Below, piece after piece: positions 9,352-19,155 of a stretch of 64,000 bases of DNA. Position 1 is the stretch's first letter. Every line of letters starts with the position of its first letter. The translations under genes were made by a program, and so were the position numbers. This DNA is from Shinella sp. WSJ-2 (lineage in GTDB: Bacteria; Pseudomonadota; Alphaproteobacteria; Rhizobiales; Rhizobiaceae), in the NCBI RefSeq assembly GCF_003432075.1, contig NZ_QWBU01000002.1, positions 62,001 to 126,000 on the forward strand, given 5' to 3'. The notes beneath the pieces are model-generated. The model saw only the letters and a list, made by a program, of their open reading frames with translations, searched no databases and was not told the origin of the DNA.

Positions 9352-10688
9352 GCGCGTGCCTGATCCGCGGACGGGTGCTGACTTTCGTCGCCGAGCCCCA
9401 GGGCATCGACGACACGGCCTCCTACCGCTATTTCGAGGACGGTGCCGTTCTCGTACGTGGCGGCAAGGTGGTGGACGCAGGCGATTATGCTGACATCAGC
9501 AAGCTTGCTGGCGCGGATGTCGAGGTGGCCGATCACCGGCCCAACCTCGTTCTGCCGGGCCTTATCGATACGCATTTGCACTTCCCGCAGACCCAGGCAA
9601 TCGCCTCCTACGGTGCCCAGCTTCTCGAATGGCTGAACACCTATATCTTCGTCGAGGAGCAGAAATTCGCCCAGGCCGCCCATGCGGCCGACGTGGCTGA
9701 CCGCTTCATGGACGAACTCCTGTCGAACGGTACCACCACCGCCGTCGCCTATTGCTCGGTGCATCCCGAAAGCGTCGACGCCTATTTCACGGCGGCCGAA
9801 GCGCGCGGCATGCGCATGATCGGCGGCAAGGTGATGATGGACCGCAACGCGCCGGACGCGCTGCGCGACACGCCGCAACAGGGCTACGACGAGACCAAGG
9901 CCTTGATCGAGAGGTGGCACGGCCGCGGCCGCGCGCTCTATGCGATCAGCCCACGCTTCGCCATCACCTCGACGCCGGAGCAGATGGAGATGAGCCAGGC
10001 GCTCGTCGCCGAGCACCCCACCTGCTACGTCCAGACCCATCTTTCGGAAAACCACGACGAGATCGCGTTCGCGACCTCGCTCTATCCGCAGGCCAAGGAC
10101 TATACGGACATCTATGCCCGTTACGGTCTTCTGAACGAGCGCATGCTGCTCGGCCATTGCATCCATCTGAGCGACCGGGAAATCAGCGTTCTCGCCGAGA
10201 CCCGCAGCGTCGGCGTGTTCTGCCCGACCTCGAACCTCTTCCTCGGTTCGGGCCTGTTCGACCGTGACCGGTTCGACAAGGCGGGTGCCCGCTGGTCGGT
10301 CGCGACCGATGTGGGCGCCGGCACCAGCTTCTCCATGCTGGAAACGATGGACGAGGCTTACAAGGTGCTGCACCTCCGCGGCCAGAAGCTGACGCCGTTC
10401 AACTCGCTCTATCGTATGACGCTCGGCAATGCCCGCGCGCTCGGCCTGGAAAAACAGATCGGTTCGCTGCATGCGGGAGCGGACGCGGATATCGTTGTCT
10501 TGGATTCCAGCGGCAAGTCGGCGATGGAATACCGCATGCGCACGGCGAAATCCCTGCTGGAGGAACTGTTCATCCTCCAGACCATGGGCGACGACCGCTG
10601 CGTGGCGGAGGTCTATGTCGCCGGCAAGCCGATGAAGGCCAAGGGAAAACGTGCGGCGGCGACAAGCCGGCTGCTCGAAAACGCCTGA
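9348..10688 (+). CDS. guaD: Guanine deaminase
   Basis: Amidohydrolase of 446 residues converting guanine to xanthine, feeding XdhAB. Zinc-site motifs are PGLIDTHLHFPQTQ (HxH), THLSEN and GHCIHL, with the late aspartate in ATDVGAGTSFSML, all typical of guanine deaminases. The frame is open far upstream through puuD, but the ATG at 9348 overlapping the puuD stop and preceded by GGGGAGAAG gives the correct N-terminus, so translation is probably coupled to puuD. Confidence 0.95.
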   Translation: MSACLIRGRVLTFVAEPQGIDDTASYRYFEDGAVLVRGGKVVDAGDYADISKLAGADVEVADHRPNLVLPGLIDTHLHFPQTQAIASYGAQLLEWLNTYIFVEEQKFAQAAHAADVADRFMDELLSNGTTTAVAYCSVHPESVDAYFTAAEARGMRMIGGKVMMDRNAPDALRDTPQQGYDETKALIERWHGRGRALYAISPRFAITSTPEQMEMSQALVAEHPTCYVQTHLSENHDEIAFATSLYPQAKDYTDIYARYGLLNERMLLGHCIHLSDREISVLAETRSVGVFCPTSNLFLGSGLFDRDRFDKAGARWSVATDVGAGTSFSMLETMDEAYKVLHLRGQKLTPFNSLYRMTLGNARALGLEKQIGSLHAGADADIVVLDSSGKSAMEYRMRTAKSLLEELFILQTMGDDRCVAEVYVAGKPMKAKGKRAAATSRLLENA

Positions 10689-10982
10689 TTATTTGACCGT
10701 GCAAACACCGTTCGCGCCGCCGTGTCCCGTATAGGAGACGGCGGCCGAACCATCCGGGTTGATGGAGAGCGAAACCGTAACCCCGTGGCCCTTGGCCTCG
10801 TAGTAATTGTCGTTAAAGACGTGAAGTTTCGCTTCCTCGCCGTTGATATAGATCGGCCCGCCCTCATCCGCATGCACCTCGATATTGCCGGGGCAGGTGG
10901 CGTTGATGAGCGGGATCTTTGCGAAAGCCGGGCTTGCGGCAAGCAGGGTTGCTGCGACAACGGCAAAATGGATATTGGCCAT
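10689..10982 (-). CDS. Small secreted protein of unknown function
   Basis: A 97-residue protein with a clear signal peptide (MANIHFAVVAATLLAASPAFA) and a mature part of about 76 residues containing two cysteines (TCPGN and GVCTVK) that could form a disulfide. The mature part has a conserved look (IYINGEEAKLHVFNDNYYEA, LSINPDGSAAVSYTG) that I associate with small periplasmic hypothetical proteins. AAAGGA lies eight bases before the ATG at 10982. It is convergent with guaD, abutting its stop. Function not recognised. Confidence 0.75.
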   Translation of the reverse strand: MANIHFAVVAATLLAASPAFAKIPLINATCPGNIEVHADEGGPIYINGEEAKLHVFNDNYYEAKGHGVTVSLSINPDGSAAVSYTGHGGANGVCTVK

Positions 10983-11034
10983 CGGCAAATCCTTTCATTA
11001 TACCGCCGTCAGACTGGCCATGGCGCCGGTGAAG

Positions 11035-11862
11035 TCAAGCACGTTTCGCCCGCCCACCCATCGCCTTGGTCAATGCTTCTGCCGCGGCGCGGATGACCGG
11101 GCCGAAGGCTTCGATCTTGCTATCAGGCAGCCGTACGGCCGGGCCTGATACGGAAATGCCGGCGACCGCCTCACCATATTCATCGAAAATCGGCGCGGCC
11201 ACACAACGCATACCGAGTGTGTGCTCCTCGTCATCTATCGACCAACCACGGGTGCGGATTGTCGCGATATCCGCAAGGAGCGTCGGGATTGTGTCGCGGG
11301 TCTTGTCGGTGAAATGGGCGAGCGTTCGGCCGGCAAGCAGCGCCTCGATGCGGGCATCCTGCCAGGTGGAAAGGATGGCCTTGCCGATGCCGGACGCATG
11401 GATCGGCCCGCGCCGGCCGGGGCGGAAGAAGGCGCGCATCGGCGCATGGCTCTCGACCTGCGAGATGAAGACCACGTCGCCGTCATCCTCGATGGCGATA
11501 TTGGCGGTCTCGCCGCAGCCCTCCATCAATTGTTTGAGGAACGGCCGGCTGATCGTGCCGAGCTTGCGGAAGCGCAGATAGGCGGTGCCGATCTCGAAGG
11601 CCTTGACGCCGATCGTCCAGGCTCCGGTCTCGCCGTCATGGGTCACCATGCCGTGCTGGGCAAGCGAGGTCAGCAGCCGGTGTACGGTGGAGGGCGCCAT
11701 GCCGGACTGGTCGGCAAGGTCGGTCAGGCCTGCGCCATCCGCCTGCGCCACGAGATCCAGCAGTTTCAGGCTCCTGTCCAGCACCTGTACTGAAGACGGT
11801 GCGGCGTCTGCCGCCGGTTTGCGGCCGGGCCGCCCGCGTGTCTTTTCCTGATGCTCCGCCAT
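11035..11862 (-). CDS. IclR-family regulator, probable control of the glyoxylate carboligase operon
   Basis: IclR-type regulator of 275 residues: N-terminal winged helix (residues about 30-90, LTDLADQSGMAPSTVHRLLTSLAQHGMV) and C-terminal effector-binding domain (KAILSTWQDARIEALL, VAAPIFDEYGEAVAGISVSGP). The ATG at 11862 is chosen because GAGGGAGAA precedes it; the frame extends nine codons further upstream without a ribosome site. It is divergent from gcl by 164 bp. Divergent IclR proteins commonly repress glyoxylate/allantoin genes (AllR, GclR types), so the same role is inferred here. Confidence 0.9.
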   Translation of the reverse strand: MAEHQEKTRGRPGRKPAADAAPSSVQVLDRSLKLLDLVAQADGAGLTDLADQSGMAPSTVHRLLTSLAQHGMVTHDGETGAWTIGVKAFEIGTAYLRFRKLGTISRPFLKQLMEGCGETANIAIEDDGDVVFISQVESHAPMRAFFRPGRRGPIHASGIGKAILSTWQDARIEALLAGRTLAHFTDKTRDTIPTLLADIATIRTRGWSIDDEEHTLGMRCVAAPIFDEYGEAVAGISVSGPAVRLPDSKIEAFGPVIRAAAEALTKAMGGRAKRA

Positions 11863-11938
11863 AGCCGTTCTCCCTCGTCGCCGCATCATTCCATATCTGG
11901 CTCGCGGTGATTGTTCCAGATTCGTTGAAAATGTTTAT

Positions 11939-11953
11939 TTCCATCTGATGGGA
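11939..11953. promoter_or_regulatory. Candidate IclR operator between the iclR-type gene and gcl
   Basis: Imperfect palindrome TTCCATCTGATGGGA (arms TTCCAT/ATGGGA with one mismatch), followed 17 bases later by a second ATTTCCATTTTAT half-site. It lies midway in the divergent promoter region, where an IclR dimer or tetramer would be expected to bind. Assignment is by position and symmetry only. Confidence 0.4.
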
Positions 11954-12026
11954 TCGATTTCCATTTTATGATTGCACGTCGAACGGAATCCGCTACCTTC
12001 CATCCCAAGAGACGGAGGAAAAACCC

Positions 12027-13814
<1,788 letters not shown>

Positions 13815-13883
13815 GAGCTAGCAACTTCAGGGGAGCCGTTTGGCGGCTCCCCTGGAAACGCACCGGAATAAAGGGAGACGACC

Positions 13884-14663
13884 ATGCCGAAATTTGCGGC
13901 CAACCTGACCATGCTCTTCAACGAGGCGCCCTTCATGGAGCGTTTCGCGCTTGCCGCCAAGGCCGGCTTCGAAGGCGTCGAATATCTCTTCCCCTACGAT
14001 TTCGACAAGGACGCGATCCGTGCCGAACTCGACAAACACGGCCTGACGCAGGTGCTGCACAACCTGCCGGCCGGCAACTGGGCCGGTGGCGAGCGCGGCA
14101 TCGCGGTCCTGCCGGATCGCGTCGACGAATTCCGTGAAGGCGTCGCCAAGGCCATCGACTATGCGACGACGCTCGGCTGCAAGCAGATCAACTGCCTGTC
14201 GGGTATCGCCCCGGCCGGCGTGCCGGACAGCGTGCTGCGCGCCACCTTCGTCGCCAACCTGAAGCTCGCCGCAAGCGAACTCGGCAAACACGGCATCAAG
14301 CTCTTGATCGAGCCGATCAACCACTTCGACATTCCGGGCTTCTACCTGAACACCCCGGACCAGGCGGCCTCGATCATCGCGGACGTCGGTTCCGACAACC
14401 TCTACATCCAGTACGACCTCTACCACCAGCAGCGTACCGAGGGCGAGCTGATCGGCACGTTCAAGAAGCACCAGGGGAAAATCCCCCATGTGCAGCTTGC
14501 CGACAATCCCGGCCGCAACGAACCGGGCACCGGCGAGATCGCCTATGGCTTCGTGTTCAAGACACTCGACGCGCTCGGCTACGACGGCTGGATCGGCTGC
14601 GAATACAAGCCGCGCACGACCACCGAGGAAGGTCTCGGCTGGCTCGCTGAAGTCGGTCGCTGA
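13884..14663 (+). CDS. hyi: Hydroxypyruvate isomerase
   Basis: Interconverts hydroxypyruvate and tartronate semialdehyde. The 259-residue TIM-barrel protein matches the Hyi family in length and motifs (FAANLTMLFNEAPF, IEPINHFDIPGFYL, QYDLYHQQRTEGEL, HVQLADNPGRNEPGTGEI with metal-binding Glu/His). GGGAGA precedes the ATG. It lies 69 bases after gcl, in the usual gcl-hyi-glxR order. Confidence 0.95.
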   Translation: MPKFAANLTMLFNEAPFMERFALAAKAGFEGVEYLFPYDFDKDAIRAELDKHGLTQVLHNLPAGNWAGGERGIAVLPDRVDEFREGVAKAIDYATTLGCKQINCLSGIAPAGVPDSVLRATFVANLKLAASELGKHGIKLLIEPINHFDIPGFYLNTPDQAASIIADVGSDNLYIQYDLYHQQRTEGELIGTFKKHQGKIPHVQLADNPGRNEPGTGEIAYGFVFKTLDALGYDGWIGCEYKPRTTTEEGLGWLAEVGR

Positions 14664-14696
14664 ACAAACAGTACTTTTAGATTGGGAGACAAAATC

Positions 14697-15581
14697 ATGG
14701 CAAATATCGGTTTCATCGGCCTCGGCATCATGGGCACCCCCATGGCGCGCCACCTGCAGAATGCCGGCCACACGGTCATCACCTCGAAGTTCTTCATCCC
14801 GCCGCACAAGGATCTGGTCGATAACGGCCTGCAGATCGTCGACAGCCCCAAGGCGCTGGCCGAGACCGTCGACACGATCATCCTCATGCTGCCCGACACG
14901 CCGGAAGTGCAGGATGTCCTGTTCGGCGAAAACGGCGTCGCCCTCGGCCTCAAGGCCGGCAAGCTCGTCATCGACATGAGCTCGATTTCGCCGATCGCTA
15001 CCAAGGAATTCGCCAAGAAGGTCCGTGAAACCGGTGCCGAATATGTCGACGGTCCGGTTTCGGGCGGCGAAGTCGGTGCCAAGAACGCCTCGCTGTCGAT
15101 CATGGCCGGCGGTTCGCAGGAGAGCTTCGACCGTGCTCTGCCGCTCTTCCAGCTGATGGGCAAGAACATCACGCTCGTCGGCGATTGCGGCGACGGCCAG
15201 GTGACCAAGGTCGCCAACCAGATCATCGTGGCGCTCACCATCGAAGCCGTTGCCGAAGCGCTCGTCTTCGCGTCCAAGGCCGGCGCGGATCCGGCCCGCG
15301 TTCGCGAGGCGCTGATGGGCGGCTTTGCCTCCTCGCGCATTCTCGAAGTGCATGGCGACCGCATGGTCAAGCGGACATTCGATCCTGGCTTCCGCATCTC
15401 GCTGCACCAGAAGGACCTCAACCTGGCTCTCCAGGGCGCCAAGGCGCTGGGCGTTTCGCTGCCCAACACCGCCTCGACGCAGGAACTCTTCAACCAGTGC
15501 GCCGCCCATGGCGATGCCGGCCTCGATCACTCAGGTCTCGTCACGGCGCTGGAGCGCATGGCGAACCACGCCGTCGCATGA
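14697..15581 (+). CDS. glxR: 2-hydroxy-3-oxopropionate (tartronate semialdehyde) reductase
   Basis: NAD(P)H-dependent reductase of 294 residues making D-glycerate from tartronate semialdehyde. It belongs to the beta-hydroxyacid dehydrogenase family: Rossmann GFIGLGIMGTPMARHL at the N-terminus, substrate loop DGPVSGGEVGAKNASLSIM, and catalytic Lys in GDGQVTKVANQ. The ATG at 14697 has GGGAGA upstream. Third gene of the operon; a strong GC hairpin follows seven bases after its stop. Confidence 0.95.
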   Translation: MANIGFIGLGIMGTPMARHLQNAGHTVITSKFFIPPHKDLVDNGLQIVDSPKALAETVDTIILMLPDTPEVQDVLFGENGVALGLKAGKLVIDMSSISPIATKEFAKKVRETGAEYVDGPVSGGEVGAKNASLSIMAGGSQESFDRALPLFQLMGKNITLVGDCGDGQVTKVANQIIVALTIEAVAEALVFASKAGADPARVREALMGGFASSRILEVHGDRMVKRTFDPGFRISLHQKDLNLALQGAKALGVSLPNTASTQELFNQCAAHGDAGLDHSGLVTALERMANHAVA

Positions 15582-15587
15582 CGGCCT

Positions 15588-15618
15588 GACCGGGCGGGGA
15601 GGGGAGCCCCGCCCGGTC
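15588..15618 (+). terminator. GC-rich hairpin after glxR
   Basis: Perfect 12-bp stem (GACCGGGCGGGG with CCCCGCCCGGTC) and 7-base loop just after the glxR stop. There is no strong U-tract (ACCCTTTC follows), so it may terminate weakly or protect the gcl-hyi-glxR mRNA end. Confidence 0.6.
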
Positions 15619-15638
15619 ACCCTTTCGGAGGAGACAGA

Positions 15639-15696
15639 CCCCTCATCCCGCCGCGCCTTCTCTCATCCGGGAACGGTGCGGCTTGCGGATGAGGGG
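15639..15696. repeat. RIME-like intergenic palindromic element
   Basis: Inverted repeat CCCCTCATCC / GGATGAGGGG with the intervening text CCGCGCCTTCTCTCATCCGG. This resembles the dispersed rhizobial intergenic palindromes that begin CCCCTCATCC and carry CCTTCTC. It lies between glxR and the glycerate kinase gene. Confidence 0.5.
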
Positions 15697-15739
15697 TTAT
15701 GTTTTATAAGACCTGCGCACCGCAGACTTGGAGGAACCG

Positions 15740-17008
15740 ATGCCCGCTATCGCAGACCCGCGCGCCTTTCTCGAAAATTTGTTCTCCGTTGCGGTCGCCG
15801 CAGCCGATCCGGACAAGGTTCTGGCCGCCAACCTGCCGGAAAAGCCTAGGGGGCGCACTGTGGTGATCGGCGCCGGCAAGGGTGCCGCGCAGATGGCCCG
15901 CGCCTTCGAGCGCCTGTGGGACGCGCCGCTGACTGGCGTGATCGTCACGCGTTACGGATATGCCGTGCCCTGCGAACGTATCGAAGTCCTCGAAGCCGCC
16001 CATCCCGTGCCCGACGATAGCGGCCTTCTCGCCTCCGGCCGCTTGATGGCTGCCGTGCGCGACCTGACCGAGGACGATCTCGTCGTCGCACTGATCTGCG
16101 GTGGAGGCTCCGCCCTCCTGCCGGCCCCGGCCGGCGATCTGACACTCGCGGACGAGATCGCCGTCAACAAGGCGCTGCTCGCCTCTGGCGCGCCGATCAG
16201 CGCCATGAATGCCGTGCGCAAGCAGGTCTCGCGCATCAAGGGCGGCCGGCTGGCCGCGCTTGCCCATCCGGCCCGCGTCGTCTCGCTGGTCGTGTCCGAT
16301 ATCCCCGGCGACAATCCGGCGCTCGTCGCCTCCGGCCCGACCATCGCTGACGCCACCACCCGCGCCGACGCGCTGCGCCTCATCGAGCGCTACCGCCTCG
16401 ACCTGCCGGAAGCCGTCATGCGCCATATCCAGGGCGGCAAGGACGAGCCGCCGCTGCCGACGGACGCACAATTCTCCCGCAACGAGGTGAAGCTCGTCGC
16501 CTCCGCCGCCGTGTCGCTGGAAGCGGCCGCCAACGCCGCCCGCAAGGCGGGCGTCGAAGCGGTCATCCTGTCCGATGCCATCGAGGGCGAAGCCTCGGAA
16601 GTCGGCCGCGTCCATGCCGCCATCGCTGCCGAGGTCGTGCGCCGCGACCGGCCGTTCAAGAAGCCGGTCGTCATCCTCTCGGGTGGCGAGACCACCGTGA
16701 CGATCAAGGGCAAGGGCAAGGGCGGCCGCAATGGCGAATTCCTGCTCTCCTTCGCCTGCGCCACCGATGGCCTTGAAGGCCTCTACGCGCTCGCGGCCGA
16801 TACGGATGGCATCGACGGTTCGGAAGACAATGCCGGCGCCTTCGCCGATGGCACCACCGTCGCGCGTCTCGCCGACAAGGGCAAGGATGCCGCGGAGTTC
16901 CTGTCGCGCAATGACAGCTGGACGGCCTTCGACGCGCTCGGCGACCTGTTTGTTCCGGGACCGACCGGAACAAACGTCAACGATTTCAGGGCAATCCTCA
17001 TCCAGTAG
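15740..17008 (+). CDS. Glycerate 2-kinase (MOFRL family; TtuD/GckA type)
   Basis: Phosphorylates D-glycerate to 2-phosphoglycerate, completing the glyoxylate-to-glycolysis route started by gcl. The protein has 422 residues. The N-terminal glycerate-kinase domain carries GAGKGAAQMARAFE, CGGGSALLPAPAG and VVSDIPGDNPALVASGPT. The C-terminal MOFRL domain carries KGGRNGEFLLSFA and ADTDGIDGSEDNAGA. Older annotations call this family hydroxypyruvate reductase (TtuD), which is probably a naming error. The ATG at 15740 follows GGAGG by five bases. It is 158 bases after glxR, past a hairpin and a repeat, so it may have its own promoter. Confidence 0.92.
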   Translation: MPAIADPRAFLENLFSVAVAAADPDKVLAANLPEKPRGRTVVIGAGKGAAQMARAFERLWDAPLTGVIVTRYGYAVPCERIEVLEAAHPVPDDSGLLASGRLMAAVRDLTEDDLVVALICGGGSALLPAPAGDLTLADEIAVNKALLASGAPISAMNAVRKQVSRIKGGRLAALAHPARVVSLVVSDIPGDNPALVASGPTIADATTRADALRLIERYRLDLPEAVMRHIQGGKDEPPLPTDAQFSRNEVKLVASAAVSLEAAANAARKAGVEAVILSDAIEGEASEVGRVHAAIAAEVVRRDRPFKKPVVILSGGETTVTIKGKGKGGRNGEFLLSFACATDGLEGLYALAADTDGIDGSEDNAGAFADGTTVARLADKGKDAAEFLSRNDSWTAFDALGDLFVPGPTGTNVNDFRAILIQ

Positions 17009-17020
17009 CCCAAACGAAAG

Positions 17021-17041
17021 CAGCCCCGGTTTCCGGGGCTG
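17021..17041 (+). terminator. Rho-independent terminator after glycerate kinase
   Basis: Nine-bp perfect stem CAGCCCCGG / CCGGGGCTG with TTT loop, 12 bases after the stop and followed by a T-rich run (TTCTGTTCTCT). Confidence 0.8.
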
Positions 17042-17073
17042 TTCTGTTCTCTCCCTTTTCCTCCCCACCAATG

Positions 17074-17100
17074 TCATCCTCGGGTCAATCCCGAGCATGA
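17074..17100. repeat. Short intergenic palindrome
   Basis: Imperfect inverted repeat TCATCCTCGGG / CCCGAGCATGA around TCAAT, between the convergent glycerate kinase and peroxiredoxin genes. Similar GTCATCCTCGGG palindromes are frequent between genes in rhizobia; it could also act as a terminator for the minus-strand peroxiredoxin. Confidence 0.4.
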
Positions 17101-17120
17101 CGGAGGAGAGGGCAGGTGCC

Positions 17121-17780
17121 TTAGGCAGCCGGCTGCTTGGTCTTGCGCAAGTACGGCAGCACCGTGTCGAAGGAGCCGAAGCGGGCGATGGCGTCCTCGT
17201 TGGAGACGGCGGCGGTGATGATGACGTCGTCGCCCTGCTGCCAGTTGGCGGGCGTTGCGACCTGATGCTTGCTGGTGAGCTGGATAGAATCGATGGCGCG
17301 CAGGATTTCCGCAAAATTGCGGCCGGTCGTCATCGGATAGGTGAGGATCAGCTTGATCTTCTTGTCCGGGCCGATGACGAAGACGGAGCGGACCGTCGCG
17401 TTGTCGGCGGGCGTGCGGCCTTCCGAGCTATCACCCGCGGCGGCCGGCAGCATGTCGTAGAGCTTGGCGACGGCAAGATCCTTGTCACCGATCAGCGGAT
17501 AGTCGACGTCGAAGCCGGTGGCGGTGCGGATATCGGCCTTCCACTTGGCGTGGCTGTCGACCGGATCGACGGAGATGCCGATGATCTTGACGCCGCGCTT
17601 ACGGAACTCGCCCTCGATGCCGGCCATGGCGCCGAGCTCGGTGGTGCAGACCGGGGTGAAGTTCTTGGGGTGCGAGAAGAGCACGGCCCAGCCATTGCCG
17701 ATCCACTCATGGAAATTGATCGTGCCGGCAGTGGTTTCGGCGGTGAAATCAGGAGCGATGTCGTTGATGCGAAGGCTCAT
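17121..17780 (-). CDS. 1-Cys peroxiredoxin (Prx6 subfamily)
   Basis: Thiol peroxidase of 219 residues reducing hydrogen peroxide and organic peroxides. The peroxidatic cysteine is Cys45 in FTPVCTTELG. The long C-terminal extension (YPMTTGRNFAEILRAIDSIQ, VATPANWQQGDD) and absence of a resolving-cysteine motif place it in the 1-Cys Prx6 group. Cytoplasmic, no signal peptide. GAGAGGACC lies before the ATG. It may guard against oxidants, but nothing links it to neighbours beyond position. Confidence 0.93.
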   Translation of the reverse strand: MSLRINDIAPDFTAETTAGTINFHEWIGNGWAVLFSHPKNFTPVCTTELGAMAGIEGEFRKRGVKIIGISVDPVDSHAKWKADIRTATGFDVDYPLIGDKDLAVAKLYDMLPAAAGDSSEGRTPADNATVRSVFVIGPDKKIKLILTYPMTTGRNFAEILRAIDSIQLTSKHQVATPANWQQGDDVIITAAVSNEDAIARFGSFDTVLPYLRKTKQPAA

Positions 17781-18038
17781 GGGATGGTCCTCTCTGTCGT
17801 GCGCGATCGCAGGCAGAACCCGCGAAAAGTGTATCCGGGCGGTTCAATAGACCGAAAATCTCCGATTGCCTATAGCGGCCGGGTGCCGAAGGACGAAGGG
17901 CGGCGAGCGCATCTTTGCGCCGTTTCCGCCGCTGGAAAGAAGGCTTTCGGCGACTCCTGAATCGCACGCCAAACCGTTCCGCCAAGCCGCTTGCGAATGG
18001 AAAGGTGATTTTATTTCGCGGGAACCGTAAAACAGGCG

Positions 18039-18695
18039 CTATTCGCCGATTTCGGCGCGCCCGCTGGTCAGATCGACGATCAGCCGCAGCGTTTCTTCCG
18101 CCCGCTCCGAGGGAATGCGGAAGAACAGGCGCGCGCCGCTGTCATCGAAAACTTCGTCGTCGAACATCAAGCCCGGCAGCGCTGCAAGTCGCGCCTTGAC
18201 GAGGGCGAGATCGGAAAAGCCGAGCGAAACGGAAAGCGCCGCGCGCTCGACATATTCCGTCTTGGCGGCGGCGCGCAGGCAAAGCGCCGCCGTGCCGCCA
18301 TAGGCGCGCATCAGGCCGCCGCTGCCGAGAAGAATGCCGCCGAACCAGCGCGTGACGACTACCAGCGTGCGGTCGAGCGCCTGCCCGTCGATGGCCTGCA
18401 GGATCGGCTTGCCTGCCGTGCCGCTTGGCTCGCCGTCATCGCTGAAGCGATAGGCCTGGCCGACGCGCCAGGCCCAGCAATTGTGGTTGGCCGACAGGTC
18501 GGAAACCCCCGCTATCAGCGCTTTAGCCTCCGCCTCGGTCTCGACCGGGCAGGCGATCGCCAGGAACCGGCTCTTGCGGATTTCCTGCTCGAAATGCTCG
18601 GTCTGGTCCAGCGTGTACAAGGGGCGGCGTCCATTCGGGTTAACGCCTCCTAGCCGCTCGGAGGCCTCAACGGCAAGCGCAGAATAATGCACCAA
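18039..18695 (-). CDS. yigZ: YigZ/IMPACT family protein
   Basis: UPF0029/IMPACT-family protein of up to 218 residues; family members are linked to translation regulation but the bacterial activity is unclear. Motifs are EQEIRKSRFLAIA, DDGEPSGTAGKPIL and VVTRWFGGILLGSGGLMRAYG, with a C-terminal UPF0029 domain. The start is uncertain: the longest frame begins with TTG at 18695 and GTG at 18692. Family alignment would favour a TTG about 25 codons in, at the YTLDQTEHF segment. Confidence 0.85.
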   Translation of the reverse strand: MVHYSALAVEASERLGGVNPNGRRPLYTLDQTEHFEQEIRKSRFLAIACPVETEAEAKALIAGVSDLSANHNCWAWRVGQAYRFSDDGEPSGTAGKPILQAIDGQALDRTLVVVTRWFGGILLGSGGLMRAYGGTAALCLRAAAKTEYVERAALSVSLGFSDLALVKARLAALPGLMFDDEVFDDSGARLFFRIPSERAEETLRLIVDLTSGRAEIGE

Positions 18696-18769
18696 TTCTG
18701 TAGACTATTGACACTCGCCACGATTTCGCCATCATGTTTGCCGGGACGTTAAAAATACGGGAGCTGCAC

Positions 18770-18958
18770 ATGATGTATCTCGGCGGCGTGACGCTTGGTT
18801 ATTTCAATCTCTATCCGGTCGGCTTTCAGCCGAAGGATGAACAATCCGCGCAGGCCGACACGGCCGGCAGCGTCACCGAAGAGCGCCTGCCCCTCGAAGG
18901 CAGCCGCCTTTCATCGGCCCGCCGCCCGGTGCAATGGCCGCTGCACGTTTTCTTCTGA
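18770..18958 (+). CDS. Possible small protein, unknown
   Basis: A 62-codon frame starting MMYLGGVTLGYFNLYPVGFQPKDEQ, preceded by GGGAG seven bases before the ATG. A TTGACA hexamer lies about 60 bases upstream near 18709. No family is recognised; the N-terminal half is hydrophobic and aromatic, the C-terminal half polar and basic. It lies in the 460-bp space between yigZ and the glycosyltransferase gene. The rest of that space shows nothing I can assign. Confidence 0.35.
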   Translation: MMYLGGVTLGYFNLYPVGFQPKDEQSAQADTAGSVTEERLPLEGSRLSSARRPVQWPLHVFF

Positions 18959-19155
18959 CGGCCCATACGCACCCTACAGGAAATGATGGATAATTTCCTG
19001 TCGTCGGGTTTTGACGGCATGATCGGAGAACGGCACGCATGGCCCGGCTATTCCCGGTAGTGTTCATCCTGGGTTAAGGTTTTGTAGACAAATTGCGTGA
19101 GACGGCGGAAGACCGCCCAATCTGCGCTATCATCGATCGTTTGCAAGGCCTGCTC

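Noticed and set aside
17781-18038. Basic 78-codon frame upstream of the peroxiredoxin gene
   Set aside because: Starts without a ribosome site, is extremely Arg-rich and overlaps the peroxiredoxin start region; no family seen.
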